Shown: one piece after another, positions 28,945 through 38,075 of the stretch
How positions within the stretch are numbered: position 1 is the first letter of the stretch
Layout of the letters: the number at the start of each line of letters is the position of its first letter
NCBI GenBank assembly: GCA_029251165.1
Contig: JAQXDW010000103.1
Coordinates: 57,396 to 121,395 of the forward strand
Length of the DNA stretch: 64,000 bases
Reading direction: 5' to 3'
Source: Myxococcota bacterium
Lineage (GTDB): Bacteria; Myxococcota_A; UBA796
The notes under the pieces: generated by a model
What the model was told of the DNA's origin: nothing
The model's database searches: none
The model's input: the letters and a program-made list of their open reading frames with translations, nothing else
Position numbers and translations under genes: made by a program

Positions 28945-30051
28945 ATGAACGGGCTACCCGAATCGCTTAAAGCACACTCAGCCCCGTTGCAGGACACCTT
29001 AGCCAGCATGTCGATCAAAGAGAAGCTTGCAGCACGCCCCCGCTATGAAGGCGATGCGCCCTCTCAGGCCAGCCTCGTAGAGCGCCGGGACACCCTGCGT
29101 GTTCGCCACCATGAGACCCTCACGACTGTCAACGAACTGGTCGCGAGCCAGCAGCAGATCTCCCAAGAGCTCGGAGAAGACCTCGCCGCGATGCAGAGCG
29201 GTGGCGCCCGACTCGATGAGATTCAAGCCAAAGAGAGCCAGGCTGGCATGCTGGCCACGTTGGTTCGAACCTTCAACCGCCGCCGCATGATTCTGGAGCG
29301 GCGGAGCGTCTCTGAGGAACTGCTCCACCGCTACGAGCACGTCAGTCGACGGCTCCGTCAGGCCTCGGCGTTCTCCGATGAGCTCCGTCTGACCGCGCTG
29401 AAGCTGCACGAAGAGGTCGAGATGCTCCACGAGGAGTGTGCCCGTGCGCTGCGCAATGAGCAGCTCGGTGCCCGCCGGATCATGGGGCTGGAGGCGGAGC
29501 TTCAGACCCTGGAGGGCGGCGCGTCTGAGCTGAGCGGTATCGAGCTGGAGCGCATGATGGACCTGCTCCAATTCGAGGAGCGAACCGAGTCGCTGTCCGT
29601 CGAGCTGTTCCATGCCCAGGCGCTCCTCCTTCGCCAGGAGGTCGCCCCCGCGCGCGCGCTCCGCGACACGGTGATGGGCATGTATGAGGAGATGTCGCAG
29701 TTTGTTCTGGCCGCCACTGCGCGGGTCAACGCTGCGGGAAGGAAGATCCAGGCGCTGGGTGTCGCGGCAGATGCACCGATGGTCATCAATGAGCTCAACG
29801 AGTCTCTCGCGGAGCTCGATGTCGCGATGGAGGCCACAGAGGTCTATGTCGCTCAGGCTCAGGAGCTGCTCACGCGTGTCCTCCCTGAGATCTCACGACA
29901 GCTCAGGAACTCCTCCTCAGCGAACGCCATCAGCCTGGCTGGGGACCTCTCCAACATGAGCCGTGAGCGCGCCGCTGCGCTGGCCGACACTGCGCTGCGG
30001 GATGCTGCGGAGTCTGAGATCGAGGACTGGCTGGGGCAGAAGACCCTCTGA
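28945..30051 (+). CDS. Coiled-coil protein, GHKL module B
   Basis: I do not recognise this 368 aa protein. It is almost entirely helical, with long heptad-like stretches (for example RLRQASAFSDELRLTALKLH and LELFHA-like segments) and no membrane or signal region. ATG 28945 is used; a second ATG at about 29011 (MSIKEKLA) is an alternative, because no strong ribosome site marks either. It overlaps the next gene as TGATG. Position and predicted structure match the first gene of module A, but residue identity is low, so homology is plausible rather than shown. Confidence 0.6.
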   Translation: MNGLPESLKAHSAPLQDTLASMSIKEKLAARPRYEGDAPSQASLVERRDTLRVRHHETLTTVNELVASQQQISQELGEDLAAMQSGGARLDEIQAKESQAGMLATLVRTFNRRRMILERRSVSEELLHRYEHVSRRLRQASAFSDELRLTALKLHEEVEMLHEECARALRNEQLGARRIMGLEAELQTLEGGASELSGIELERMMDLLQFEERTESLSVELFHAQALLLRQEVAPARALRDTVMGMYEEMSQFVLAATARVNAAGRKIQALGVAADAPMVINELNESLAELDVAMEATEVYVAQAQELLTRVLPEISRQLRNSSSANAISLAGDLSNMSRERAAALADTALRDAAESEIEDWLGQKTL

Positions 30052-31034
30052 TGTCCAGCCTCCCTACGCCCCCCAGCAACGGCACCCACCCCCTTGAAGA
30101 CAGCCGGGTCGGCCCTTACCTCAGGGCGCTACAGGCGGGCCTGTATGCCCTGGCACCCAACGAGGACTTCGTCCCGCTGCGTGAGTCCATCGCGCACCTC
30201 AAGGCCCTCGACCCGCAGCTCTCTGGCAGCCTGCTCGCCCCCGCTGCGCTGGACACGCGCTCCGGGCTGCCGTCGTTTCCCTGGATGGAGCGTGCCCTCG
30301 CAGAGAAGAGCCTCACGGAGGGCACCGGGGGCTACAGCAACATCTCCGATGAGGAGATCGCGCAGGCGGCTCGCCTGGACGCTGACCTCGGGCGTCGAAT
30401 GGGACACCGACGCCTCCTCCACCGCCACCTGTTCGAGAACGATCTGCTCCCGCTGTCTCGCCTCAACGTCGCCCTGAAGCGGCTCGGCTCAAGCACGGAC
30501 TTCGCCATCGCGTATGATCGGATGACCCCGGCGGGGGCCTGGATGCGGATCCGCGCGGAGCTGTCGGGCAAAGCGGGCTGGGAGCGCAGCGGTCCGCTGT
30601 CCCGAACCAGAGACGGCCGCGCGGTCGCTGACCCTGGCCTCCAGCACCTGCTCTCCCGTCACCTCATCACGCCGCTGCTGCTCCTCCACACACAGCTCGC
30701 AGAAGCCACGGGCGGAGTGGTTCGGCGGCTCTCTCGCTCATTTGTCGGGCCGTTTTGGTTTCCAGGCCTCCCGCTGCCACAGAAGGTTCCTGAGCCCCTT
30801 CGCGAGGGCCTCCTCTTGCACCTGTCCACTGAGGCGGTCGCTGCTGACATCCGACGCTCCGTGCATCGGGATCCGTGGCGTCGTGCGACCCCGGGTGAGG
30901 CTGCACCGGAAGGCTACGGGCTGTACCGTGAGCGCCGTTTTTCTGCCTCACCCAGTCTTATCCAGCCGGTCAAGGACTGGGCGGCAGCGCAGGGGATGGA
31001 CATTGTCGCGACCCCACTCCTGCCGAGTCGATAG
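30051..31034 (+). CDS. Conserved helical protein of GHKL module B
   Basis: This 327 aa protein is the counterpart of the gene at 18462-19319. Shared landmarks are YLRALQAGLYAL near the N-terminus, DFAIAYDRMTPAGAWMRIRAEL in the middle, the TPLLLLHTQL helix and the C-terminal SLIQPVKDWAAAQG. It is longer than the module A copy, mainly through an insertion around residues 60-110. The ATG overlaps the coiled-coil gene's stop (TGATG). It converges on the large module B gene with only 5 bp between stops, so in this module the first two genes are encoded opposite to the ATPase pair. Confidence 0.6.
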   Translation: MSSLPTPPSNGTHPLEDSRVGPYLRALQAGLYALAPNEDFVPLRESIAHLKALDPQLSGSLLAPAALDTRSGLPSFPWMERALAEKSLTEGTGGYSNISDEEIAQAARLDADLGRRMGHRRLLHRHLFENDLLPLSRLNVALKRLGSSTDFAIAYDRMTPAGAWMRIRAELSGKAGWERSGPLSRTRDGRAVADPGLQHLLSRHLITPLLLLHTQLAEATGGVVRRLSRSFVGPFWFPGLPLPQKVPEPLREGLLLHLSTEAVAADIRRSVHRDPWRRATPGEAAPEGYGLYRERRFSASPSLIQPVKDWAAAQGMDIVATPLLPSR

Positions 31035-31039
31035 GGCTG

Positions 31040-34000
31040 CTACAGCTCGGACTGCTCGGTTCGTTGCTGGAGACTGGGACGCTCCCGCTGGCCTTGAAGG
31101 CTGCTGGCCTGTGAGAGCCGCTGAGCCACCAGCATTCGCTGCATCGCCAGCAGATCCAGCTCGATGTCGTAGTCTTCGGCCCACACGCACAGCTGTCGGG
31201 CCATCTCGAGAAGAAGCAGCTCCGCGACCTCTCCCTGTGGACGGTCGAGCGCCGCTGCGGTGAGCGTGTTCAGGGTGTTCAGCGAGATGAGCACGCATTC
31301 TGGCTTGGTCTCGATCTGGAGCACCCGCCGCGCTCGCCGCAGCACGACCTCGACAACTTCGATGTGGATCGTCTCGGACTTTGGGCCGCTCAGCGCGGAC
31401 ATCAGACGCTCTTGGAAGTCCTGGAGCCGAGAGTGCGGCGGAGCATGCCTGTTCCTGGGCGCCTGCTCTGCGGCATGGGCGGCGAGGTACCTACCGGTCG
31501 TGGCCTGCTGCTCGGGGCTCAGGCCGCTCTGCTCGGCGAGCTGTTGGTAGAGCTGCCTGCGCGCAAGCTGGATCAGCTCCAGCTGGACCGTCGTTGGCTG
31601 GTCGACCCCACCCGAGAGCCACAGCATGCCATGGCAGGGAGCGTGCTGGTCGTCTGCCGGCAGCGCGACCATTGCACCCAGGGATTGGATGAGAATGCCT
31701 GAGGTGTCATCAAATGGGTCTCGGAGGCCAAGCCATCCCTTGAGCCCCGGAATCCGGACCTCCTGACGGATCAGCCAGCCGGTCTCCTCGGGATCTTCCA
31801 GCGAGGCCCACAGCTCCGGTCGGTCGTTGAGCCTGGGGCGCAGGTTGAGCCCACGTGCAGTGAGGACGGAGGCCTGATCATAGGTCAGCACTGCGGTGTG
31901 GTTGTCGATGGCGGCGGGACCATGGAAGGGGGCGATCCAGAAGGGGGTCTGCATCAGCGCCGTTGCGGGGGCTCGACTTCCGTCGGCGATCGAGAGGATG
32001 CGGTGGTGATCCGCTTCGTCCAGTATCCAGACCAGCTCCATCAGGGCGAGCTGAGACATCCGACAGCACCGATGCGTAGAGTGCCCAGATGATCTGGCCA
32101 GCGTGCTCCAGGTTCCTGTGCTCTCGATGCCCATCAGAGCTGTGAGCAGTGATCTCAGGCCGTCTTCCCAGAACGAGGGCTCGCTGAGGAGGGCCTTGGT
32201 TGCGCAGGCCTGGCCAATACTGCGCAGGTCTGAGGGCTGATCGACCCAGGCGGGCAGGGGACTGTCGGTCGACAGCGAGGCCCGCACCCAGAGGATGTGG
32301 GTCATCGCCGCGTTGTCGAGCTTCTTCAGCGAGACGCGACACCAGCGGTTCCCGATCCGTCCCACCGCGATCACCGGACGCTGGTCGATCTCGGGGAGCC
32401 TGAGGTGGCCGAATCCAAAGCGCTCCTCAAGTGGCTCCATGCGCTGACGCTGCACGATGCTGGTGAGGGTCTGGATCCGAGGGGAGCCCTGGAGGTGGAT
32501 AAAGTCGTCGAAGCTCAGCGGCCCCTCTGCCGTCTGACAGAGGGGCAGGGTTCGCAGTCGGGCAGCAGAGTCTCCCCACCGACTCGGCAGCGAGGCGCTC
32601 AGCGTCAGGGCTTCGTCCTCCTCGACGAAGTGTGCGTAGGCGTTCGCGGCCAGCACGCCGGCCAGAAGATCTCGCTCTGCGCCGACGTCAGGCTCTGCAT
32701 CTCCCCCCTGCACGCCGCCCTCCAGCAGCCGCCATGCATGGGGCAGGATGAGATCGATGACCTCACCACGGACCACCATCGCGTCGCTCGGCGCAGCCTC
32801 CAGCTCCAGGATGATGCTGATCCGCTCCAGGGCGATCGGGAGCTGGTTGCACCACACGGAGTGGTTGTTGGTGGCGATGAGCACCGGGACCCGCCCGATC
32901 CGTGGATCAGTCCAGGTCGGCATCACACCGGCTGCGTGGTACCGGATGTGCAGCATGCCGCGGTCACTTTCACCACGAAAGGGAACGGAGATGGTCCGGG
33001 TGAGCTGACGTCGCTCCAGGACACGGCGCACAAAGTCGGCATCTGCTGGTCCCCCGAGGCGCGCGACACCCAGGCTCGGTGCTGCCTGCTCCAGCGTCTT
33101 GGCCTGCCCCTCTGAGAGCACCAGGACCGGCCACGGAAACCGCAGCGGATCGACGGACTCACGGAGCTCGTCCACGTCTTCTGGGCGGGTCCAGAAGATG
33201 GGCGCACCCTCGCCGAGGTTCTTGATGCTCTCCAGCTCCATCGCCCCACGCGGGGAGATCTGGGGAATGGTCTTTGGAAGCGGCTCTGAGATGCTGGCGC
33301 TGTCATCGAGGCCGCTGCTGGAGATGGTGGGGAGCGCTGGCGGCGTGTATTGAGGGGTGCCAGAATTGCGAATCAGCTCTGTCGCGATGGGCTGAACCGC
33401 ATGGAGCATCTCGGTATAGCGACCGTCTTGTACGATGTCGGACTGGTCGGCCGTCTTGCGGAGACGGTCGTCGCAGATGATACCCGTGAGCATGGTGTTG
33501 TTGCCGATGAGGTCCGGTGCGCCGCCGAGCTCATGGAGCTCAAGACTGGAGATCCAGACACCGCCCACGATCATCCGAAACTCGCGCTGGATGTTGCCGA
33601 CTCGTGCCGCAGCCTTGTTGCTGCGACCAGGGATCCCGATCACGCCGCGCCGACCGTTCTCGTCGAAGGTCTGCTGGTGGCGGATGCCGTAGATGTGGAT
33701 GTCGCGGCTGGCCCGATAGCCAAACGGTGCACGGCCATTGAGCAGGATCGGGACCGGCACATACAGGCAGCGCGTCTCGATGACGCCTTCCTCATCGTGA
33801 AACTGCCGGCGGGAGAAGCTGGGGATCCAGCTCTTTGGATACTCGACGAGGATGTAGGTGCCGGCGAGTCCGTCCTCGGGCAGGCCCAGCGAGCCCTCGC
33901 CGGTCGGATCGAGATCCATGCGCGCGGTGCCGCGAGGGGAGCCATCGCCGCTCTCGATTCGGATGAGCCTTGGGTTGCGCTTGAGCAGTGCGTTGATGCC

Positions 34001-34327
34001 GATGGCGAGCTGGGTGAGGTGGCGGGTCGACATCTCGCCGCGGTCGGCGAAGATGTAGTCCATGATCTGCTCAAGCTCGATCGCCGTGTAGGGCCGACCG
34101 CCAACCCACGCGACCAGCAGGCGCTCTTTGTTGATGTCCACCGCGACATAGGTCGCGCCTGAGAACACGGCAGCCTGGATCAACTCCAGGATGTACTGCC
34201 GGGGATTGCGCAGCGAGAATTCGCGCAGCTTCTCCAGCGCTTTCTCTCGCGACAGCGTGAATTCTCGACGCTCGATGAAGGTTCCAGGAGAGCGACTCCG
34301 TGCGATCAGCTCCTCGATGGCGCTCAT
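31040..34327 (-). CDS. Large protein with degenerate GHKL N-terminus, module B
   Basis: The 1095 aa protein is paralogous to the N-terminal part of the 1822 aa module A protein. FTLSREKALEKLREFSLRNP and LELIQAAVFSGA align with FKLDSRRAMKKLAQFQLEDP and LELVSAAVGAGA. E48 aligns with the GHKL general base, but the Mg-binding Asn is A52, and the aspartate and lid motifs are replaced (WVGGRPYTAIEL and QLAIGINALL). Later segments (DRGMLHIRYHAAGV and LKGWLGLRDPFDDTSG) resemble the beta-rich repeats of the larger copy. It is about 700 residues shorter. The ATG overlaps the upstream intact ATPase stop by 4 bp. Confidence 0.65.
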   Translation of the reverse strand: MSAIEELIARSRSPGTFIERREFTLSREKALEKLREFSLRNPRQYILELIQAAVFSGATYVAVDINKERLLVAWVGGRPYTAIELEQIMDYIFADRGEMSTRHLTQLAIGINALLKRNPRLIRIESGDGSPRGTARMDLDPTGEGSLGLPEDGLAGTYILVEYPKSWIPSFSRRQFHDEEGVIETRCLYVPVPILLNGRAPFGYRASRDIHIYGIRHQQTFDENGRRGVIGIPGRSNKAAARVGNIQREFRMIVGGVWISSLELHELGGAPDLIGNNTMLTGIICDDRLRKTADQSDIVQDGRYTEMLHAVQPIATELIRNSGTPQYTPPALPTISSSGLDDSASISEPLPKTIPQISPRGAMELESIKNLGEGAPIFWTRPEDVDELRESVDPLRFPWPVLVLSEGQAKTLEQAAPSLGVARLGGPADADFVRRVLERRQLTRTISVPFRGESDRGMLHIRYHAAGVMPTWTDPRIGRVPVLIATNNHSVWCNQLPIALERISIILELEAAPSDAMVVRGEVIDLILPHAWRLLEGGVQGGDAEPDVGAERDLLAGVLAANAYAHFVEEDEALTLSASLPSRWGDSAARLRTLPLCQTAEGPLSFDDFIHLQGSPRIQTLTSIVQRQRMEPLEERFGFGHLRLPEIDQRPVIAVGRIGNRWCRVSLKKLDNAAMTHILWVRASLSTDSPLPAWVDQPSDLRSIGQACATKALLSEPSFWEDGLRSLLTALMGIESTGTWSTLARSSGHSTHRCCRMSQLALMELVWILDEADHHRILSIADGSRAPATALMQTPFWIAPFHGPAAIDNHTAVLTYDQASVLTARGLNLRPRLNDRPELWASLEDPEETGWLIRQEVRIPGLKGWLGLRDPFDDTSGILIQSLGAMVALPADDQHAPCHGMLWLSGGVDQPTTVQLELIQLARRQLYQQLAEQSGLSPEQQATTGRYLAAHAAEQAPRNRHAPPHSRLQDFQERLMSALSGPKSETIHIEVVEVVLRRARRVLQIETKPECVLISLNTLNTLTAAALDRPQGEVAELLLLEMARQLCVWAEDYDIELDLLAMQRMLVAQRLSQASSLQGQRERPSLQQRTEQSEL

Positions 34328-36042
34328 GCCATCACCTCCTTTCCTGCCGCACTCAGCAGCAGCCGGAAGGTCCGCTCTGAGGTGATTCCTTCGACATGCA
34401 GCATCGCGCTGACCAGCCCAAACGCCGCGAGGTTGAGGTTGGTGTCGCTGGCGAGGACCTGGGCGCTGTAGAAGGGATGGTGGCGGTTGATGAGCAGGCT
34501 GCGGCTCTTGAGAAACAGCGGCAGCCGGAAGCGGGTCTTCAGCGGGCGCTGGAACAGCCCCCCGTCTGCAGGGCCTTCGAGGACCAGAGACTCTCCAGTC
34601 GCTCGAAGTGAACCGCCAAAGTCGCCCACCTGAAGGGTCACCCGGCGTCCGACGGCCTCCTTCAGCAGCAGCTGGGTACGGCGAAGCAGGCGCCGCTCCT
34701 TGTTGGAGAGGCTGTCGAGCTCGAGGAGCTGGGGCAGCACGAAGATGCCGCGCGCAGAGTCGATGGTGCGCGCTCCACGGCGAAGCACAGAACCCCGTGG
34801 CGCGGCGTGAAGCAGCTCGCGGACCTCGGGCTCATCGGGCAGCAGGTGGAGTCCCTCGGCAACCAGCGCATCCTGGAGTGCGCCCGGACCCGGATCCATC
34901 AAAACGGTGCCGATTTGGTCCAGCTGTGCATCGATCTGGGCGAGGTTCACAGGGACTCCCGCGTGATCGAGCATCCAGACTCGCTCTGCGAGGTGCTCAA
35001 TGTCCTGGATGTCAGGAACTGCCTGGCAGTCCCGGGCGAGATGGCGGAGCCAAGGACGAATCTCACCGCCGCTGTCTGCGGTCTCCTTGAGGACCTCCAG
35101 CAGGCGCTCCAGAAGCGTCCGTGCGGCACGGACCAGATCTTCCATGGTGCTCTGCCAGTGCTCATCCTGGATGACATTGTCCCGGGTCAGGGTGTGCTCC
35201 AGGGCATCGGACTTGACCTTGAAGGAGAGGTGGCCGACCCGAGACTCGAAGTGCCCCAGTGGCTCGACAGAGCGGGTGTTCATCAGGGTCAGGCCGCCGT
35301 TGTAGAACCCGTAGCGGGGCTGCGGGGCGTACCCGATCAGGATGTCCAGGGTATCGGTCTGAACCGTGACGGAGAGATCCGCGCTCAGATCAAGGGGACG
35401 GGTGACGGTCTCTGGTCCGGACGGTGTGACCTGGGGCGTAGAGAACGCCGCGAATGGGTCTGCGGTCTCGGTCAAGACGGCCTCGTCCTGGCCTGTGCGA
35501 TCCCAGAAGGTGACCGGAGTGTCGGAGTGCTCACACCAGTAGCGAAGGATCCAGCGGCACTCTCGGACGAACCGATCGACCTCGGAGTCCGCCATCTTCT
35601 TAAAGAGCGTGATCCGTGTGCCGTCGACCGCGCGGTCGACCCGAGACTTGTCGAAGCTGCGGTCTGAGTGAAACAGCAGCTCCCAGAACTCTCCGTGGCG
35701 TCCGGTGTGCAGGAGGACAGCGTCGGGATTGATCGCGAAGATCGAGGTGAAGCCGATGCCGAACTTTCCGATCTTGGTGAGGTCGTCTTCCTTGGTGGAG
35801 GAGAACATCCGGGTGAGCTGCTCGTCGATGATGCGCTCATCCATGCCCTCGCCGAAGTCCGCGATGTGGATCTCCAGCACCCCGTCGTCGTCTTCGCTGA
35901 CGATGTGCTTGACGGAGACCTCCACCCGAGGGCTGCCGGCATCGATTGAATTCTGGACCAGCTCCCGCAGGAAGTCCATCGGGCGGGCGAACTGGTTGAC
36001 GAGGTTGTTGAGCGCCTGCTGGGCGAGGTTGTTCGTGCTCAT
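34324..36042 (-). CDS. GHKL (Hsp90/MutL-type) ATPase, module B
   Basis: This 572 aa paralogue of the module A ATPase has an intact nucleotide site: N box RELVQNSIDAG with E27 and N31, ADFGEGMD with D62, and GKFGIGF at residues 92-98 after the SSTKEDDLTKI lid. A later LEHTLTRDNVIQD element is nearly identical in the two copies. The remaining roughly 280 residues are not recognised. It is translationally coupled on both sides by ATGA overlaps: to oligopeptidase B upstream (36039-36042) and to the large degenerate protein downstream (34324-34327). The peptidase, ATPase and large protein therefore form one operon. Confidence 0.8.
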   Translation of the reverse strand: MSTNNLAQQALNNLVNQFARPMDFLRELVQNSIDAGSPRVEVSVKHIVSEDDDGVLEIHIADFGEGMDERIIDEQLTRMFSSTKEDDLTKIGKFGIGFTSIFAINPDAVLLHTGRHGEFWELLFHSDRSFDKSRVDRAVDGTRITLFKKMADSEVDRFVRECRWILRYWCEHSDTPVTFWDRTGQDEAVLTETADPFAAFSTPQVTPSGPETVTRPLDLSADLSVTVQTDTLDILIGYAPQPRYGFYNGGLTLMNTRSVEPLGHFESRVGHLSFKVKSDALEHTLTRDNVIQDEHWQSTMEDLVRAARTLLERLLEVLKETADSGGEIRPWLRHLARDCQAVPDIQDIEHLAERVWMLDHAGVPVNLAQIDAQLDQIGTVLMDPGPGALQDALVAEGLHLLPDEPEVRELLHAAPRGSVLRRGARTIDSARGIFVLPQLLELDSLSNKERRLLRRTQLLLKEAVGRRVTLQVGDFGGSLRATGESLVLEGPADGGLFQRPLKTRFRLPLFLKSRSLLINRHHPFYSAQVLASDTNLNLAAFGLVSAMLHVEGITSERTFRLLLSAAGKEVMA

Positions 36043-38075
36043 TCGGTATCAACTCGGAGCTGGTCGAGCACAAAGCCGAACACCCAGGCGGTGTCTTCCA
36101 GGCGGCCATATCGACCGGACTTTCCGCCATGTCCGGCGCCCATGTGGGTCTTGAGCAGGAGAAGGTTGTCGTCGGTCTTGATGTTCCGCAGCGCCGCGAC
36201 CCACTTCGCCGGCTCCCAGTAGCCGACCCGTGGATCGTTGAGCCCTGCGGTGACCAGCATCGCCGGGTAGTCCTGAGCGGAGAGGTTGTCGTAGGGGGAG
36301 TAGCTGGCGAGGTAGTCAAACACGGGCCGCTCGTTGGGGTTGCCCCACTCCTCGTACTCGGTGACCGTCAGCGGCAGTGTGGCGTCGAGCATGGTGTTGA
36401 GCGCATCGACGAATGGCACCTGAGAGACGACGGCCCGGAACAGGTCGGGGCGGTCGTTGATGACCGCGCCCATCAGCAGCCCGCCGGCGCTGCCGCCGTT
36501 GATCGCGAGCCGGTCGGGTGCGGAGAAGCCAGAGGCGATGAGGTGCTCTGCGGCGGCGATGAAGTCGCTGAAGGTGTTCTTCTTCTTGAAGAACTTGCCG
36601 TCCTCGTACCAGTGTCGGCCCATCTCGCTTCCGCCTCGGATGTGGGCGATGGCGATGACGACTCCGCGCTCCAGGAGTGAGATCCGGGCCGAGGAGAAGT
36701 ACGCTGGGTAGCTGTAGCCGTAGGAGCCGTAGCCGATGAGCAGCGCCGGGTGGCTGCCGTCGGGGACGAGGTCAGCGCGGTGGGCGACGGTGATCGGAAT
36801 CTTCGCTCCGTCCGCAGCGGTCGCCCACAGCCGCCGACAGGTGAAGCGGCTCCGATCATAGCCGCCTCGGATCGGGATCTCCTTGAGGATGGTCTGCGCG
36901 CGGCTGTCCATGCTGTAGGCGATGACGGAGTCGGGCTGGACGGGGGAGGTGTAGGCGAAGCGGAAGGTGTCGGTGTCGAATTCCAGGTTGCTCGACGCCT
37001 CCAGATCGTAGGCGGGATCCGGGAAGCTGATGGTGTGCTCTGCTCCGGTCGAGACCTTCCGAACGGTCAGCCTCGGCAGGCCATTGGCGCGCTGCCAGAG
37101 CACGAGGTGATCGGCGAAGGCGTCGATGTCTTTGAGGAACACCGCGGGGTCGTGAGGGAGGATCTCCTCCAGCGCACCCGGCGCCTCCGCTGGTGCGGAC
37201 AGCAGGCGGAAGTTCTGGGCGTCGAGGTTGGTGCGGAAGTACAGCCGGCCATGCCCTGAGGCCATCGCGGCCTCCACGCCCTCTCGACGCGGCCAGACGA
37301 TGCGGGGCGCAGACTTCGGTGCGTCTGCTGCGACGACCTGAAGCTCGGTGGTGATCTTGCTGGCGATGCTGAGGACGACATGGGCACCGTCCCGAGAGCG
37401 CCCGACGCCGAGGAAGAAGACCTCGTCGGGCTCCTCGACGACCAGGACGTCTTCTGCAGCAGGCCGATGGGCATCGTGCCGCCAGATCTGGAACGGCCGC
37501 TGCGCATCGTCGGCGCGGGTGTAGAAGATCGTCTCCGAGTCCCCCCAGGCCAGCGACCACTTCAGGCCCGTGACCTCCTCCGGCAGCATCTCGGACGTGG
37601 TGAGATCCTTGATGCGCAGCCGGAACCGCTCGGCGCCGTCGTCGTCCTGGAGCCATGCGAGCAGCCGATGGTCTGGGCTGATGGTCAGCGAGGAGACGTT
37701 GAGGTACTCCTGACCCTCGGCCAGCGCGTTGACATCGAGGATGACCTCCTCTTCGGCTTCCATGCTGCCCGCCCTGCGGCAGTGAATTGGATAGGCCTTG
37801 CCGGAGACGGTGCGGTTGTAGTACCAGTACCCCCCGCGACGCGCCGGAGCGGAGGTGTCGTCTTCCTGGATCCGACCCAGCATCTCGTCGTACAGCTTTT
37901 TTCGGAGCGTGTCGGTGTGGGCCATCGAGGTGGTCGTGAAGGCATTCTCAGCCTCCAGGTAAGCGATCGTCTCCGGGTCGGTGCGGTCCTTGAGCCAGTG
38001 GTAGCTGTCCGGTCGGTGCACGCCGAGGTCGGTGTGGATGTGCTCGTGGCGCGGGGCAATGGGCGGGGTGGACAT
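36039..38075 (-). CDS. ptrB: Oligopeptidase B / S9A prolyl oligopeptidase family
   Basis: This roughly 678 aa cytoplasmic serine peptidase of family S9A cleaves small peptides. The N-terminal propeller begins with DSYHWLKDRTDPETIAYLEAEN, typical of oligopeptidase B. The catalytic domain has S529 in GGSAGGLL, then TAGLNDPRVGYWEP carrying the Asp, and THMGAGHGGKSGR carrying the His. I chose ATG 38075 over ATG 38084 because GGAG lies at normal spacing before 38075 but directly abuts 38084. It is the first gene of the operon containing the module B ATPase. Confidence 0.9.
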   Translation of the reverse strand: MSTPPIAPRHEHIHTDLGVHRPDSYHWLKDRTDPETIAYLEAENAFTTTSMAHTDTLRKKLYDEMLGRIQEDDTSAPARRGGYWYYNRTVSGKAYPIHCRRAGSMEAEEEVILDVNALAEGQEYLNVSSLTISPDHRLLAWLQDDDGAERFRLRIKDLTTSEMLPEEVTGLKWSLAWGDSETIFYTRADDAQRPFQIWRHDAHRPAAEDVLVVEEPDEVFFLGVGRSRDGAHVVLSIASKITTELQVVAADAPKSAPRIVWPRREGVEAAMASGHGRLYFRTNLDAQNFRLLSAPAEAPGALEEILPHDPAVFLKDIDAFADHLVLWQRANGLPRLTVRKVSTGAEHTISFPDPAYDLEASSNLEFDTDTFRFAYTSPVQPDSVIAYSMDSRAQTILKEIPIRGGYDRSRFTCRRLWATAADGAKIPITVAHRADLVPDGSHPALLIGYGSYGYSYPAYFSSARISLLERGVVIAIAHIRGGSEMGRHWYEDGKFFKKKNTFSDFIAAAEHLIASGFSAPDRLAINGGSAGGLLMGAVINDRPDLFRAVVSQVPFVDALNTMLDATLPLTVTEYEEWGNPNERPVFDYLASYSPYDNLSAQDYPAMLVTAGLNDPRVGYWEPAKWVAALRNIKTDDNLLLLKTHMGAGHGGKSGRYGRLEDTAWVFGFVLDQLRVDTE

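Noticed and set aside
17534..36042. Reading the GHKL modules as a phage-defence island
   Set aside because: No nuclease, toxin, integrase or mobile gene is linked, and composition matches neighbours; kept only as one untested possibility.
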